From Paramacrobiotus metropolitanus (lineage: Eukaryota; Tardigrada; Eutardigrada; Parachela; Macrobiotidae): 64,000 bases of DNA. Shown here one piece after another: positions 42,304 through 52,697 of the stretch. Below the pieces are notes generated by a model. It searched no databases, had not been told where the DNA came from, and saw nothing but the letters and a program-made list of their open reading frames with translations. Positions within the stretch are counted from its first letter, which is position 1. Each line of letters opens with the position of its first letter. The translations under genes and the position numbers were made by a program. The DNA is taken from the NCBI RefSeq assembly GCF_019649055.1, contig NW_026570277.1, positions 558,001 to 622,000 on the forward strand, read 5' to 3'.

Positions 42304-45300
42304 TTATGATTTTCTTTGCCATGGCTTGACGGTTAATGAAATACTGGAGTTAAATTTCCAAACGCTCAGAATCGAAGAGAAAAAGCTCCAGGTCTGATAC
42401 ACTGTGAATCCCAAAAACAGGAGGAGAAGCAACGGCCACTGTAGGTGTTCCGCGAAGAGAATCTCTACGTAGGGAAGGGGCACCAGCATCCAAAAGGCGA
42501 ACACCATAAAACAATAAGGAACGTAGCCATCAATTGCCGTCCACAGCGCACATGCACATCGCGGGGCTCTCTTTGCTGAAGCACGGAAAACGGGTCGTTG
42601 ATCGCGTTGATTCATCGGTTGAGGCTCTCCGTACATGAGCTGACAGAGAAGTGTGCTCAAAGCACTCAACCTAATAATAAATGAATAAAATTGGACAATC
42701 ACATCTATGGCCTCGTTATTCTTGTGTGCACTTCGACTTTTTTGCATTCTGCGTTTGCGTTCATATATGACTTACATCATGATCTCTTTCCTCCAGCCGT
42801 ATAAGAAACTTACCGTTAATTAAAGACTTAATTTTTATTGTTTTTATTGAGTTGAAAAAGTCGGTTCAACAAATCTATGGTATCCTGGCTACATAAACTT
42901 CTTAGTAAAATTGCAGGAAGATTTTGTAACGATCCCTTACCCACGCAACCCATACGCGCAGCGACCGGTAAACAAGACAAAACCCATAGAAATCAGCAGC
43001 AGTGTTGCTGGTTGCAGCCAGTCAGCAATCATCGTAGCGTACATCAGTGCCGAGGCCAAAAAGCGAAGCGCACGTCCCGTCAGCACCGTTACAGCTTCCG
43101 GTGGAAAGTGGAGCCATTCTCTCTCTGTGACATCTCCGATAATTGTCTCCATAAATTCCCAGTGCGATCGCATTGCCACACTGTGATCCATGCCCTGCAA
43201 AAAAGATAGCGCAAAATGAGCTCAACACTTGTCATATGAATTCCCTTCCACAATCACAAATTAATTTAAATAAGCTTTGTTTTTTTGACCGTTAAACGCC
43301 TAAAATTTTGCTTGCCGTAACTATAATCCTGGAAGTATTATATAGCCCCACGCATGGTGCAAGGTTAGGAGACTGGGTCTGTCCGTTATATAACGTCACC
43401 ACATTGCAATACACCGCCCAGCAGCCGTACACCCATGTAATCGCGCTGATCCACAGATAATGCTTGCAAAACCATGCGTTCTCCAAGAGTACAGACTGCA
43501 CATGCGCTGCTGTCTGGTTTGCTACGACGGATGTCGGTTTCTCTTCGTTCCGGTCCTTCTGTTCATGAGAATATAGTAAAATGTTGGTTTCTGTTGAATC
43601 CTTTTATGACTCCGCATCCTTCTCCATCCCAGGTTGTTCTTTCTTAGCCGTCTTGTTGTTTTTGGTTAGTGTATCATTTGGCTGACAGCTATCACAAAAT
43701 TTGAGAAGAAAATTAATACCTAGTTAAAAATTGTCAGGATTGGTGAATTTGAAAAACATTACCACAGTTTTCTAATAAAATTCGCCAAGTAAGGGTCGCT
43801 CATCCACACTTCGTTCACTCGTCCGGAGCAGTACAAATTGACAACACACAGCAGCACCAAAACACATGGATACAATGAGAAATCGCCCATCCTTTGATAC
43901 GCGGCATAATAAAGAATTATTCCTATGTTGCTACTGAATAAAAGAACGGGAAACACCACATCAACCAACAGTTTTAGTAAGCTTAGAACGAGAAAGCCAC
44001 ATCCAATTATCCACAGCGTTAAAATATGCTGCAGTTTACTTCGTGCTTTATCTCCCGCGTGGAACTCACTGTTCCCCAAAGTCAGAATCTGTGTGAGCTG
44101 AACGCAAACGCCGGCATGACCTTTCCACTGAGGTGGCTCCCAGTGGCGGTTGGCCACCCTGGAGACGAGCACAGCCGCTCGCTGTAAGGTTAAGAACACG
44201 TACAAGACGCTAATTCCGATGGCTGCAGTAAGTTGGCGTGAAAAGGCGGAAAATTCTTTTTCGGATAGGTTTAGTCGGCCGGAGAGGGAGCTATCAGAAA
44301 CCAGCCAGGGGTCCGTTATGCGATCCCAGATGCAGCGTTCCGGTGTCTATTTACGAGAACACTAATGCTTGAAATACCGTTGGGCAGACGTCGGACTTGA
44401 TGTGAAACAAACTTTATGCTACGTAGTACTGAAAAAATTGACTTTACAAATTGCAAATCTACAAACTCGGCGCTGTTAAATGGTATACGCGGACATTCAA
44501 CATAAACTGGTCTCAGAAAATGGGGTCGAACTAGAATTTACTTTATTAGGCTTATTTTATTATTATAAAGATATGCAGGGAATATTAGATATTACTAATA
44601 GTAATTCGAGTATAAGAAAATTATGTTCAGTAAATTCTATACGAGTACACCTTCGACGTTTTCGTATTCCGGACATTTTGACAATACGGATTCGGGTACC
44701 GGATACCAGAGACACGGTAGTCCCTTGTTGTTCCTCATGACAAAAACCGTTCGAAAATTGATTAGATGACAATTATTACCGTTTCTAAACAAGCTTGTAC
44801 AGTACACGCCAATAATAAAATTTTGGATGTTTTTAAATGTGGAGCAACGTGGAGAAAGCCGTGTCTCTGGTATCCGGTACAAGAATTCTTATCGTCACAG
44901 ACTCACAGTGTATGAAATTCGAAGAAACCTAGAATCAATGCTGGTTTTATTATCTTGATACAGCAGCTCTTTGTGGTGCAACAATCATCGGCATTTCATT
45001 AGGCGTTTGTACTTGAACCGCATACGGCATATTTATTCCATATTATTTGAATATACAGATATACTGTAATTATCGCATCTACAGACAGCAGTTATTATTT
45101 TCCAGCTAAGTCTTGAGTGCACTTACCAAAGTCCATGTCGACAGGAAGATATCGAGATCGGTTATGGCATTAACGTCCACGCGCGTTGTCTCCCGGTCGG
45201 GAGAAAATCGTGCGTCCAACTTCATACCGACTTCATTGGACAATCACAAAACGACAATTGCTTCTAACATAATCCCATAATAACGCGGAGCCGATGACGA

Positions 45301-45339
45301 GGTGACATGTTTGGAGAGAAATGCATCAACGTTCTCCAT
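42304..45339 (-). pseudogene. Array gene E: full five-exon copy with two in-frame stops
   Basis: Exons in coding order: 45339-45127, 44346-43763, 43688-43316, 43194-42941, 42670-42304. All splice sites and phases are kept and the rest is open. A TGA at 45246-45244 replaces the conserved Trp of the VLWLS block in exon 1, and a TAA at 43606-43604 lies in the polar start of exon 3. Conserved parts include EAIVVL, RCIWDRITDPW, NRHWEPP, YCSGRVNEVWMSDPY, WAVYCNVV, CACALWTAIDGYVP and LVPLPYVEILFAEHLQWP. Intron 3 uses a GC donor (ACG/GCAAGC), as in gene F, its closest relative. It was probably inactivated recently; alternative exon use around the stops is less likely but possible. Confidence 0.75.
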
Positions 45340-45344
45340 TTTAT

Positions 45345-46205
45345 GCAATGAAAGGTCATAAAATCAGTGCCAATAGCAGAGTAAACTCATGCACAAATGT
45401 TAAAATTTCTACAAACGGTCGGTAATATAGTACGACTTTTAAAGGGAGGATTTGAATGGTACTGAACGTTGCTAACTGATGGTAAGGAAAATAACGCTTC
45501 ATCGTCTGGATGAGTAGATTAACGGTTTCAGCTGATGGCAGTTCGCAGCGACCGTTTCATTACAAACATGGAAAAAGTCTGTCTGACAGTACAACTTCCT
45601 GGCACTGTATGCAGCTGTCATGATGTCAACAGCTGCAGCTCCTCTTTTTTTGCCATTTTAATTAACCTGCGACTGTAATAGTCAGTGCCTGTGGTGGTAG
45701 TGTCTTCATAATACTGTCGGCAAATATATGGAGGTATTAGACAAACAGATGGTTCACGAAATGTAAATAATTGAAGATCAGTTTACTAACGACCGAACGC
45801 CGTTTTCTGCTACACAAAGTTAGGAAAGATAATTATTATTATTGATCGCTCCAGTATGCATGGTACGTTTTTCTCATTATATTCAGCCCCTGCACGTTTT
45901 GATCCAAAGTTTGCTGAATTAGTTACCCTGAAAACGCTAGCTTCTACTCTCATAAATGAAGTACAATATTTTGTGAAGTTGCGAAAAGATCCTTAACCTG
46001 GGCATCAGTGAAATTACTCATTGTGGAAGGACAGAAACGGCAGGGTGACATAATTATCAAGTCAGCTACTTAATAATTGCCTAGGTGTCTGACGAAGAAT
46101 TTTTGCCATTGCCTATGTTTGCGAATTAAACCTCATGGTCTGATACTGTAATGTTAAAAACTCCTTGTATAGCGCATTATTGATATAAACCGTGATGTAA
46201 TCTCT
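45345..46205. other. Spacer upstream of gene E and receptor 2
   Basis: No gene-like signal. Confidence 0.35.
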
Positions 46206-46209
46206 GGTA

Positions 46210-46320
46210 CATCCTGAACCAGGAAATAGGAAGACACATGTGTTTCACAAACCACTTAAAGAAGCGCCCATTTATATATGGAACAGTGGAAGGTGGAAGC
46301 GTCTACCCTCCGTCGTTTTC
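46210..46320 (+). promoter_or_regulatory. Receptor upstream module, copy 3
   Basis: AATAGGAAGACACATGTGTT, then TCACAAACCACTT and GGTGGAAGCGTCTACCC, about 400 bases before receptor 2's ATG, paralleling the module at 39440. Confidence 0.45.
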
Positions 46321-46611
46321 TATTTCGTTGCAACTACGTGAAAATAAAGATCCAGGTGCTACTTCACTATAATTAGTTATATTTAAGTAACTCTTCGAGA
46401 GCGTAATTAGTTTCCGGTTACAGCTCTCCATCGTCGGCAAGTATGCTGTTAGCTCGTGAACACGTTAGGTAACCAGTCTTAGAAACCTTTGAAATAGGCC
46501 ATTATTTTCCGTTAGGCAACCGCATTTCGATTTCGCAACCGCAAGCGCATTAGTAAATTTGAATTCAGATCTCGCTCAAGCAAAATACCGACATCTTTTA
46601 TCAACGCGAAG

Positions 46612-47646
46612 ATGCTAAACTTGTCTAGTCTTTTGAATATCTCAAACATCAAAAACAGCAGCCAAGTTGAACAGGTGCACGAAATTATATATTACGTTCT
46701 GGCTGTGTTGACACCTTTGCAATTATGTTATGAAGTGCCGATTGTTATGCTGTTCCTATCGCATCAACGCCTGCGTACCGCGTTCAACATCTATCTCATA
46801 AACCTCATGATGTGCTTCATCACGATACTTTTTGTGGAATGCATTAGCCTGTGGCAAATCTTGGTCTTGCGGACTGGCCGTGCTTCCGGAAGGCGTGCTG
46901 ATACACACGATATCGGCTGCTAATTGTCTGGTGGCTCTTAACCGAATTTGGGCGGTGACGTTTCCTCTCTCCTATCGCACTTATCATACGGTCCGCTTGG
47001 CTGTGTTTTGCCTGTGTTTTTGCAAATATTTTGACCGTCACCTTTCGTCTGCCCTATTTGATACTGACAGAAGTATTTCCCGGCAACGTCGTAACGTGTC
47101 CCGAGCCACCGTATCATAAAGCACCGGCGTATTTCGATACAGCCAAATTTGTATACGTACCAGTTTTTGTGTTTGTTTTCGGATCGCCAATTTATGTCGT
47201 TGTCATGCGACACATCAAACGAAGAAATTTTGCCGGTTAGTACAGTAATTACGATATAAAGAGTCTCTACTGCAACATATGAATATTATTACCGTACGGT
47301 TAACAAATTTATTAATGTTTCAGGCGGAAATGCAGCTACGGCGAGACAGCCTAGCAGCAGCAGCAGCAGTTTCACAATCTATTTTGGTTCGTCATTAATC
47401 AGTTTTGTCACAGCCTGTGTTGCCTTTTTGGTTCAGTACTACTTCCCTCGGGGAAAACTATTCGAACAGATTGGACACCAGATAGCCAATCTCAATTCGG
47501 TTTTGAATGCAACGGTTTTTGTGCTTTGCGCTTCTTTGGCACGAGAAGTCCTTGCCCGGAAATTAGGCATAAGAAGCGTAACTGGACGCGTATCTGCCAT
47601 GGTATCGCAAAAGAGAATGACAGCTTCAATCAAGTCCACCGGTTGA
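46612..47646 (+). pseudogene. 7TM receptor 2, frameshifted copy of receptor 1
   Basis: ATG at 46612, exon 1 to about 47235 (GCCG/GTTAGT), exon 2 from the TTTCAG acceptor near 47323 to 47646. The protein would parallel receptor 1 (YVLAVLTPLQLCYEVPIVML, LVALNRIWAVTFPLSY, FVYVPVFVFVFGSPIYVV, LNATVFVLCASLAREV). After FVECISLWQIL a deletion removes the segment matching GDVAPSDKVS and shifts the frame. A second shift lies near 47005 after TVRLAVF, so TM1-2, TM3-4 and TM5 lie in different frames. Exon 2 remains open. Confidence 0.75.
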
Positions 47647-47654
47647 ATTCACCA

Positions 47655-48900
47655 TGAATGCGCTGCACAGTGGTGACTGGTTTAGCTGCAGGTCTTGCGA
47701 TATACAACTTCAAACTCAAAAAATTTAATAATGTTTCCCATGTGGGAGAAAATTTCGAAACGTTAGAATTTATGTACTTATTGCTCTCATCAAGTTTTCA
47801 TTAATGAATTTATTAAACAAGTGCCGCCGAATATAATGTGTGACAAAAAAAATGGCTGCTTCTTTTCACGTATTACTGCGCGCACAAGTGCTTCTTAGAT
47901 TTATCATTTATGAGCACCGGATGTATTCCTGTTGGACACAGGTGCAAATATTAACAGATTCGAACCAATGAAATTACTGCCTAAAATTCTATGTAAACTT
48001 TGCGCGTATGCACTGTAGTCTGTACTCGTACAAATGTTGTCCCAAATAAGTGCGTTGGCACTTTGATGATTTGCTGTATCATCTCTTTCTGCACTGTTTT
48101 CATTGATTGGCTTAACTAGAAATTTTTGAAAAAGTCAAATTGTAGTAAAACGCATTTGTTAGCGCAGCGTTAGCGTCGACAGTTAAAGTAATTGTGCATC
48201 ATGAGACCGGGAAAGGGAAGGCACAGGTGTTTCGCGAACCACATCGTTAAAGCATTCAGTTATCTGTGGAAATTTCCACCAATTTTCACACGCTATCTCA
48301 ATAACAATCACAATCCTTGCCGGCGCTCGTTCGGAGGTTTTATATATTTTTTTCCTTTTGTATGTATTTTACTATTTTTGTTGCGTTGATAATTTTATAT
48401 TGCAAAACGGAATAGATGTTGTGGGATTGTTGTGGTGGTACAATGAATATACTGTTACGTATTCCGTGAGCGCCACATCCGTTGACCTGTAAGACTAACA
48501 ATTTTGTTTTTAATTTCCCCGATTTTTCTTATCACTATATCAAAGTTATTTCCGTTTGTTGTATTTTCAAAGTGTTGTTTTACGTTGCTTTATGAATTCG
48601 TTTTTATTCTTTACATTTCGTATCTCCTTAACGTAATTCTTTTCGTTTTACTTAGTCCCAGTTTATTTTCTACGCTGTTTTGTGAATTCGTTTTTTGGCT
48701 ACAACCTAAAAACAGATTCACACAACAACCGAAATAAAACTGAAAACATTATGATTACCTCAATTTTATTTAGGTTTATTTTCACTTTTGTCGCCTTATT
48801 TTTTTTAGATCCATCTGGTATTGTTCTCATGTTATTAAAATGGAAGGTATTGATTGCCCGGTCATACATAATGACAGTGAAAGATGTTAGGGGCAATATT
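47655..48900. other. Spacer containing an orphan receptor upstream module
   Basis: Apart from the module near 48199 there are only short T-rich open frames. TGAATTCGTTTTT occurs twice (about 48593 and 48682). Confidence 0.35.
48185..48285 (+). promoter_or_regulatory. Receptor upstream module, copy 4 (orphan)
   Basis: CATCATGAGACCGGGAAAGG, then GGTGTTTCGCGAACCAC and ATTCAGTTATCTGTGGAA. Closest to copy 2 at 41149, including the preceding 150 bases. No receptor follows directly. Confidence 0.45.
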
Positions 48901-48914
48901 AAATTGGCGTCATT

Positions 48915-49132
48915 TCTGCTGGAATTGCCGGGAAAAAAGAAGAGTTATCTGGCGTTTTCCCGAAGGAGAAGGTGGTTCACCTGAAGTCATATGCCGAGTA
49001 CAATATGCGCGAATTCACCGAGGATGAGGTCTACGTCTTCGCGGCCAGTGTCGACCGGTCGCAGTCCGAATCGCTGACCGTCGACAAAGCCCAAAGCGAA
49101 GGTACTGCGCATGGCCGAAACCCTCGTTAGCG
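48915..49132 (+). pseudogene. Orphan coding fragment, host-gene-like
   Basis: A GC-rich stretch open on the plus strand from about 48908 to a TAG at 49130 reads GKKEELSGVFPKEKVVHLKS, YAEYNMREFTEDEVYVFAAS, then VDRSQSESLTVDKAQS. Its codon-like composition differs sharply from the T-rich flanks. There is no start codon, no visible continuation and no paralog in the window. I do not recognise the parent gene. Best read as an exon fragment of a duplicated or captured host gene. Confidence 0.45.
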
Positions 49133-49586
49133 TCTCTTTCCGGTCTGCTGCAGTTTTGCACATAAATGCTGCAGCCGGATTACTCGGTTGCAAAAACTTA
49201 GCTGGAATATAGTATTATAATTTTTATCGAAATCTCCTGGAATTTTTTTATTGAATTATTTAACGACCGCATTGCTTTGTCGGTACGGTGCTGCTTTCGC
49301 TTATATAATTAATTGTATGCTTAGCCTTACGGCCTTACCAATACTGCTTCAGCAAATTTGTGCTGTGGGAAAGGTGAACTGCTTTCTTTGCATTTTTATC
49401 ATGTACATTGTTTTTGCTCAGTTTTGTTTCTTGTCTGTGGTCTGAACTTTAAATGAATCACTGTCAGTAGAAGAAGGGCGTATGTTAGGGAAGTGTTTGA
49501 ACAAAAAATTTAGCTCACAGATTCAAAGACGGTTGTCATACTGTCATAGAAGACAAGGTTAGAAATACCGGTGGTTGTTAACCACA

Positions 49587-50804
49587 TTAACGATGTATTC
49601 GAGAAACGCCGACAAGGTTTTGGGGCATATGGCCAGCCTCGGCTCGGCCGCGGAGTCTCGTGGAAAACGTCAGAACATGCTCGGCCACCGGAAGGAGCGT
49701 ATACGTGTTATCGCGAGCAGTGCCACCTGGTCCGTGGCCAGGTGACCCCCTGATTCGTGGCCAGGGGTCGAGGACACCTGATTCGTGGCCAGGTGATACC
49801 CTGATTCGTGGCCAGGGAGTGAGCTGGATCCTGATACGTGGCCAGGATGTTGCGGCTGCCTTCCGGTGCGGTTCTGTGCGTACCATAGCGAGAGAGCAGC
49901 GCGAGTGAGGGGGAGCCCCAAACAAGAATGGTACGCGCAGACGTTGCGGGCGGATGTAACGCTTAAACGAGGACGATTTCCACCGTCCCCGTTCACATAT
50001 GGCGTCAGCTGACAGGCCATCGGCGGCAGCCGAAGTGGCACCGCCAATTCGAAAAGAATGGGATGAGTAGCGGGCGCGGTCCTCCCCATCAGGAAGGGTC
50101 GTCTTCAGTGCCCGTGTAAGGTCAATCCGCGTGAGGAAGCGGCCGCTGCTATGGATAAAAAATGGCAAATCAGAAGGCTGTCGATGCTGACGCTGCTGGG
50201 CATAGGTGACACAGGCGTTGTGGATGATCGGAGCTTCGCTAGCTGTCAAAGACAGCGTAGCTCCTTTCCCGTGCTGGTCTGTTTTCGACTGCTTGATGGA
50301 AAGCTGCAGCATAGAGTCGTTCCAACGCACGTCCCGTAGCAGGAGGGTGGCAGACATCCCAAACGTTGTTGGTGATGGCGATGTCAGTTCCGACACTCGC
50401 AGCAAGAAATGATGAGCCATCGTGAAAGCGGCCCAAATCATCTGTTGGTCGTACTGTGTGGGGAAGGTTAGATGTAATCGGCTTGGAAGGCGTCCCAATA
50501 ACTGAGAAGTGACCGGAAGTCGTTGATACGGTTGCGTTCCAGTCAGTCGGCGGGCGCCTGCCACAATCTGCTTCAGTCTGGGGTTGGCTGTCGGATCGGC
50601 CAGTTTCTGCGATACGTGACGTCTGGCGACAGCGGCTACATACACATTTATAGTTGACGATGACGACTTTCGGTTGAACAAGTATGCCACATAATCTTCG
50701 ACTGTTTCCGGAGTGGCGGGCCATGGTTGTTTCATTACTGATCTGCAAAACTGCTCGAAGCTTCGCTCTCCATTTGCGTAAGCTCTTCGGGTAGAAGTAG
50801 CCAC
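49587..50804 (-). CDS. Tyrosine recombinase of the YR retroelement
   Basis: Phage-integrase-type recombinase expected to join the circular cDNA to the genome. The N-terminal SAM-like part begins MATSTRRAYANGERSFEQF; the catalytic part shows the first Arg in HHFLLRVSELTSP, a Lys in IKQSKTDQHGKG, the HxxR box in YSSHSFRIGGATS, the second His/Trp position in GRWKSSSF, and the Tyr in KRYIRPQ. After the catalytic Tyr the frame continues about 110 residues through a GC-rich minisatellite encoding PWPRIR/GHES repeats, an unusual C-terminal extension. The frame overlaps the preceding RNase H segment by about 70 bases. Confidence 0.8.
   Translation of the reverse strand: MATSTRRAYANGERSFEQFCRSVMKQPWPATPETVEDYVAYLFNRKSSSSTINVYVAAVARRHVSQKLADPTANPRLKQIVAGARRLTGTQPYQRLPVTSQLLGRLPSRLHLTFPTQYDQQMIWAAFTMAHHFLLRVSELTSPSPTTFGMSATLLLRDVRWNDSMLQLSIKQSKTDQHGKGATLSLTASEAPIIHNACVTYAQQRQHRQPSDLPFFIHSSGRFLTRIDLTRALKTTLPDGEDRARYSSHSFRIGGATSAAADGLSADAICERGRWKSSSFKRYIRPQRLRVPFLFGAPPHSRCSLAMVRTEPHRKAAATSWPRIRIQLTPWPRIRVSPGHESGVLDPWPRIRGSPGHGPGGTARDNTYTLLPVAEHVLTFSTRLRGRAEAGHMPQNLVGVSRIHR
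49734..49850 (-). repeat. Minisatellite in the recombinase 3' end
   Basis: Five units of about 25-30 bp around the core CTGATTCGTGGCCAGG (plus strand), with variable joining bases (GTGACCCC, GGTCGAGGACAC, TGATAC and others). Read on the minus strand they stay in frame with the recombinase. Confidence 0.8.
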
Positions 50805-52697
50805 TCCGGCGGCGAAAAGGTCACCGGGGCCGAGGTTGTTATGGGAGGCTCCTTTCCAGTCAGAAATGGTTTCAGGCGTGTTAGCAAATCCGGTACTGCC
50901 GTGCCGTTGGTGTTCGCTGAAGGATGGAGCTGGCGAAAGCGTTGCAGCTGGAATCGAGACAATGCATCAGCAATGCTATTATCAATGCCCGCGATGTGTG
51001 CAATTCTGACAACAAAATTAAACCTCGCCGTAACAAAATGAATTCTGCGTATAAGCTCCATTACCGCTGGGTTTCTACAACTGCCAGTTGACCATGTCTG
51101 AGCTGTCCCTGTATTATCGCAATGAAAAAGCACTCGTTTTCCGTACAGTTTTTCACTCCAAACAACACACGCTACATAGATCGGGTACATTTCGAGGAAC
51201 GTTATCGGTGGGTTCACTTTAAGCAGCCATGATGGCTCCTTGAAACCATTCATTAGCTAGCGCGCCACCAAAACCTATCGAGCCCGCCGCGTCAGTGTAT
51301 AAATGCAATACACTTGCCGGCAACCATTCTGGTTGTATAAAACCGGCCGTCCCGTTCCAAGCTGGTAAGAACTCTCTCCACCACGCAATATCACGACGAA
51401 ATCCCTCCGTCAATTTAATCCTGTGAAACAGCCGGTTCACCTTACAGCTCAGCTCGATCATGCGTCTCAGAAAAATTCGGCTTGCTGGTATACATTTCGT
51501 CACGAACGACAACTTGCCAATCAAACTCAAGAGCTCACGTTTTGTGCACTGCGTACACGCGGAAAAGTTTTCGAGCAACGCAGTCAACTCTGCTAAGCGT
51601 GCGGCAGATACTGACAGAGTGAAGTTTTCACTGTTGATCTCAATACCCAAAAATTCGATTATGGTAGCTGGGCCAACTAGCTTTTTCTCATTAATCGGAA
51701 CACCCAAATACTTACACACTGACTGTACCTGCATCACCAACCGCCCACATGCTGAACCCACTGCTTTATCGCACATGAAAAAATCGTCAAGAAAATGCAG
51801 AAACGTATCGCTACCAGTGCATTTTCTGAATATCCACTCTAGCATGCGAGCGAACGTATCGAATAAAAACGGGCCTGACCGTAAGCCGAACGGGACTACT
51901 ACGTCATAATAGAACTGTCCATCCCATTCGTATCCCAACAAATGCCAGTCTGCCTGTCTGACGGGTAGATTACGGAACGCATTTTGAATGTCAACTTTTG
52001 CCATTAACGAACCGCGACCATGGAACATCACCATTTTCACCGCATCGTCTACGCCTACGTAAGTAAGCGAATACTTATCTTTTGAGATAAAGTCGTTCAC
52101 GCTGAATTCGAAAGGCTGCGACAGGTCCATTATCACCCGGTGGCCTAATGGTCTTTTTGGGCGCAGTCCCAGCGGATTTACGACGAAATGCGGATGCGGT
52201 TCCACCGGAAACGGACCTTTTGTGTGGTTAGCCTGTAATTCTTTAGTGATCATCACCGTGATGACATGCGGGTCAAGTAGAGCTGAACGTGCGTTAGCTG
52301 TAAATCGGCGAATCTGCGGGCCTTCGTAGCCGATGGCGAAACCAAACCTGAAACCCTGTAAAAGGAAACACACAGACTCGCGGTCGTTATGCTCTACCAG
52401 TAATTCAGCGAGTCTCTCGACGAAAACGGGTGTCGCTACTTCCGGCTTTGGCGTTGATACTAGTGGCAGACTTCTGCTGGGCTGAATCGTGCTCGTGGAC
52501 GGTGTGGTCAGCCGCTCTGCATGTTCCACACAAATGCTTAAAGCGGCAGTTTGACCCGTTGGTGCATCTCCCGTTGTTCCAGTTCCTGCACAAGTCTGGC
52601 GGGATGTGTCGAAAGGGCCGATCCCCCTTTGCGTCTTTCTGACCGTGTGCAGTAATCTGGAGCTTTTTCGGGCAGTCTTGGTCCGTATGGTCCGCAA
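50735..52697 (-). CDS. Reverse transcriptase/RNase H of the YR retroelement, frameshifted
   Basis: Two open segments, 52697-51219 and 51253-50735. RT motifs in order: RVIMDLSQPF, MAKVDIQNAFRNLP (first Asp), VVPFGLRSGPFLFD, and LHFLDDFF (the catalytic xxDD), then LLSLIGKLSF. RNase H begins LYTDAAGSIGFGGALANEWF, then the frame ends in a stop near 51219. The continuation (WLLKVNPPITFLEMYPIYVA, HCDNTGTAQTW, AHIAGIDNSIADALSR) lies in another frame, explained by a small insertion around 51236. The first ~90 residues of the upstream segment overlap Gag in another frame and are probably not translated from that start. Confidence 0.8.

Noticed and set aside
51460-51909. 149-codon plus-strand open frame inside the retroelement
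   Set aside because: Antisense shadow of the reverse transcriptase.
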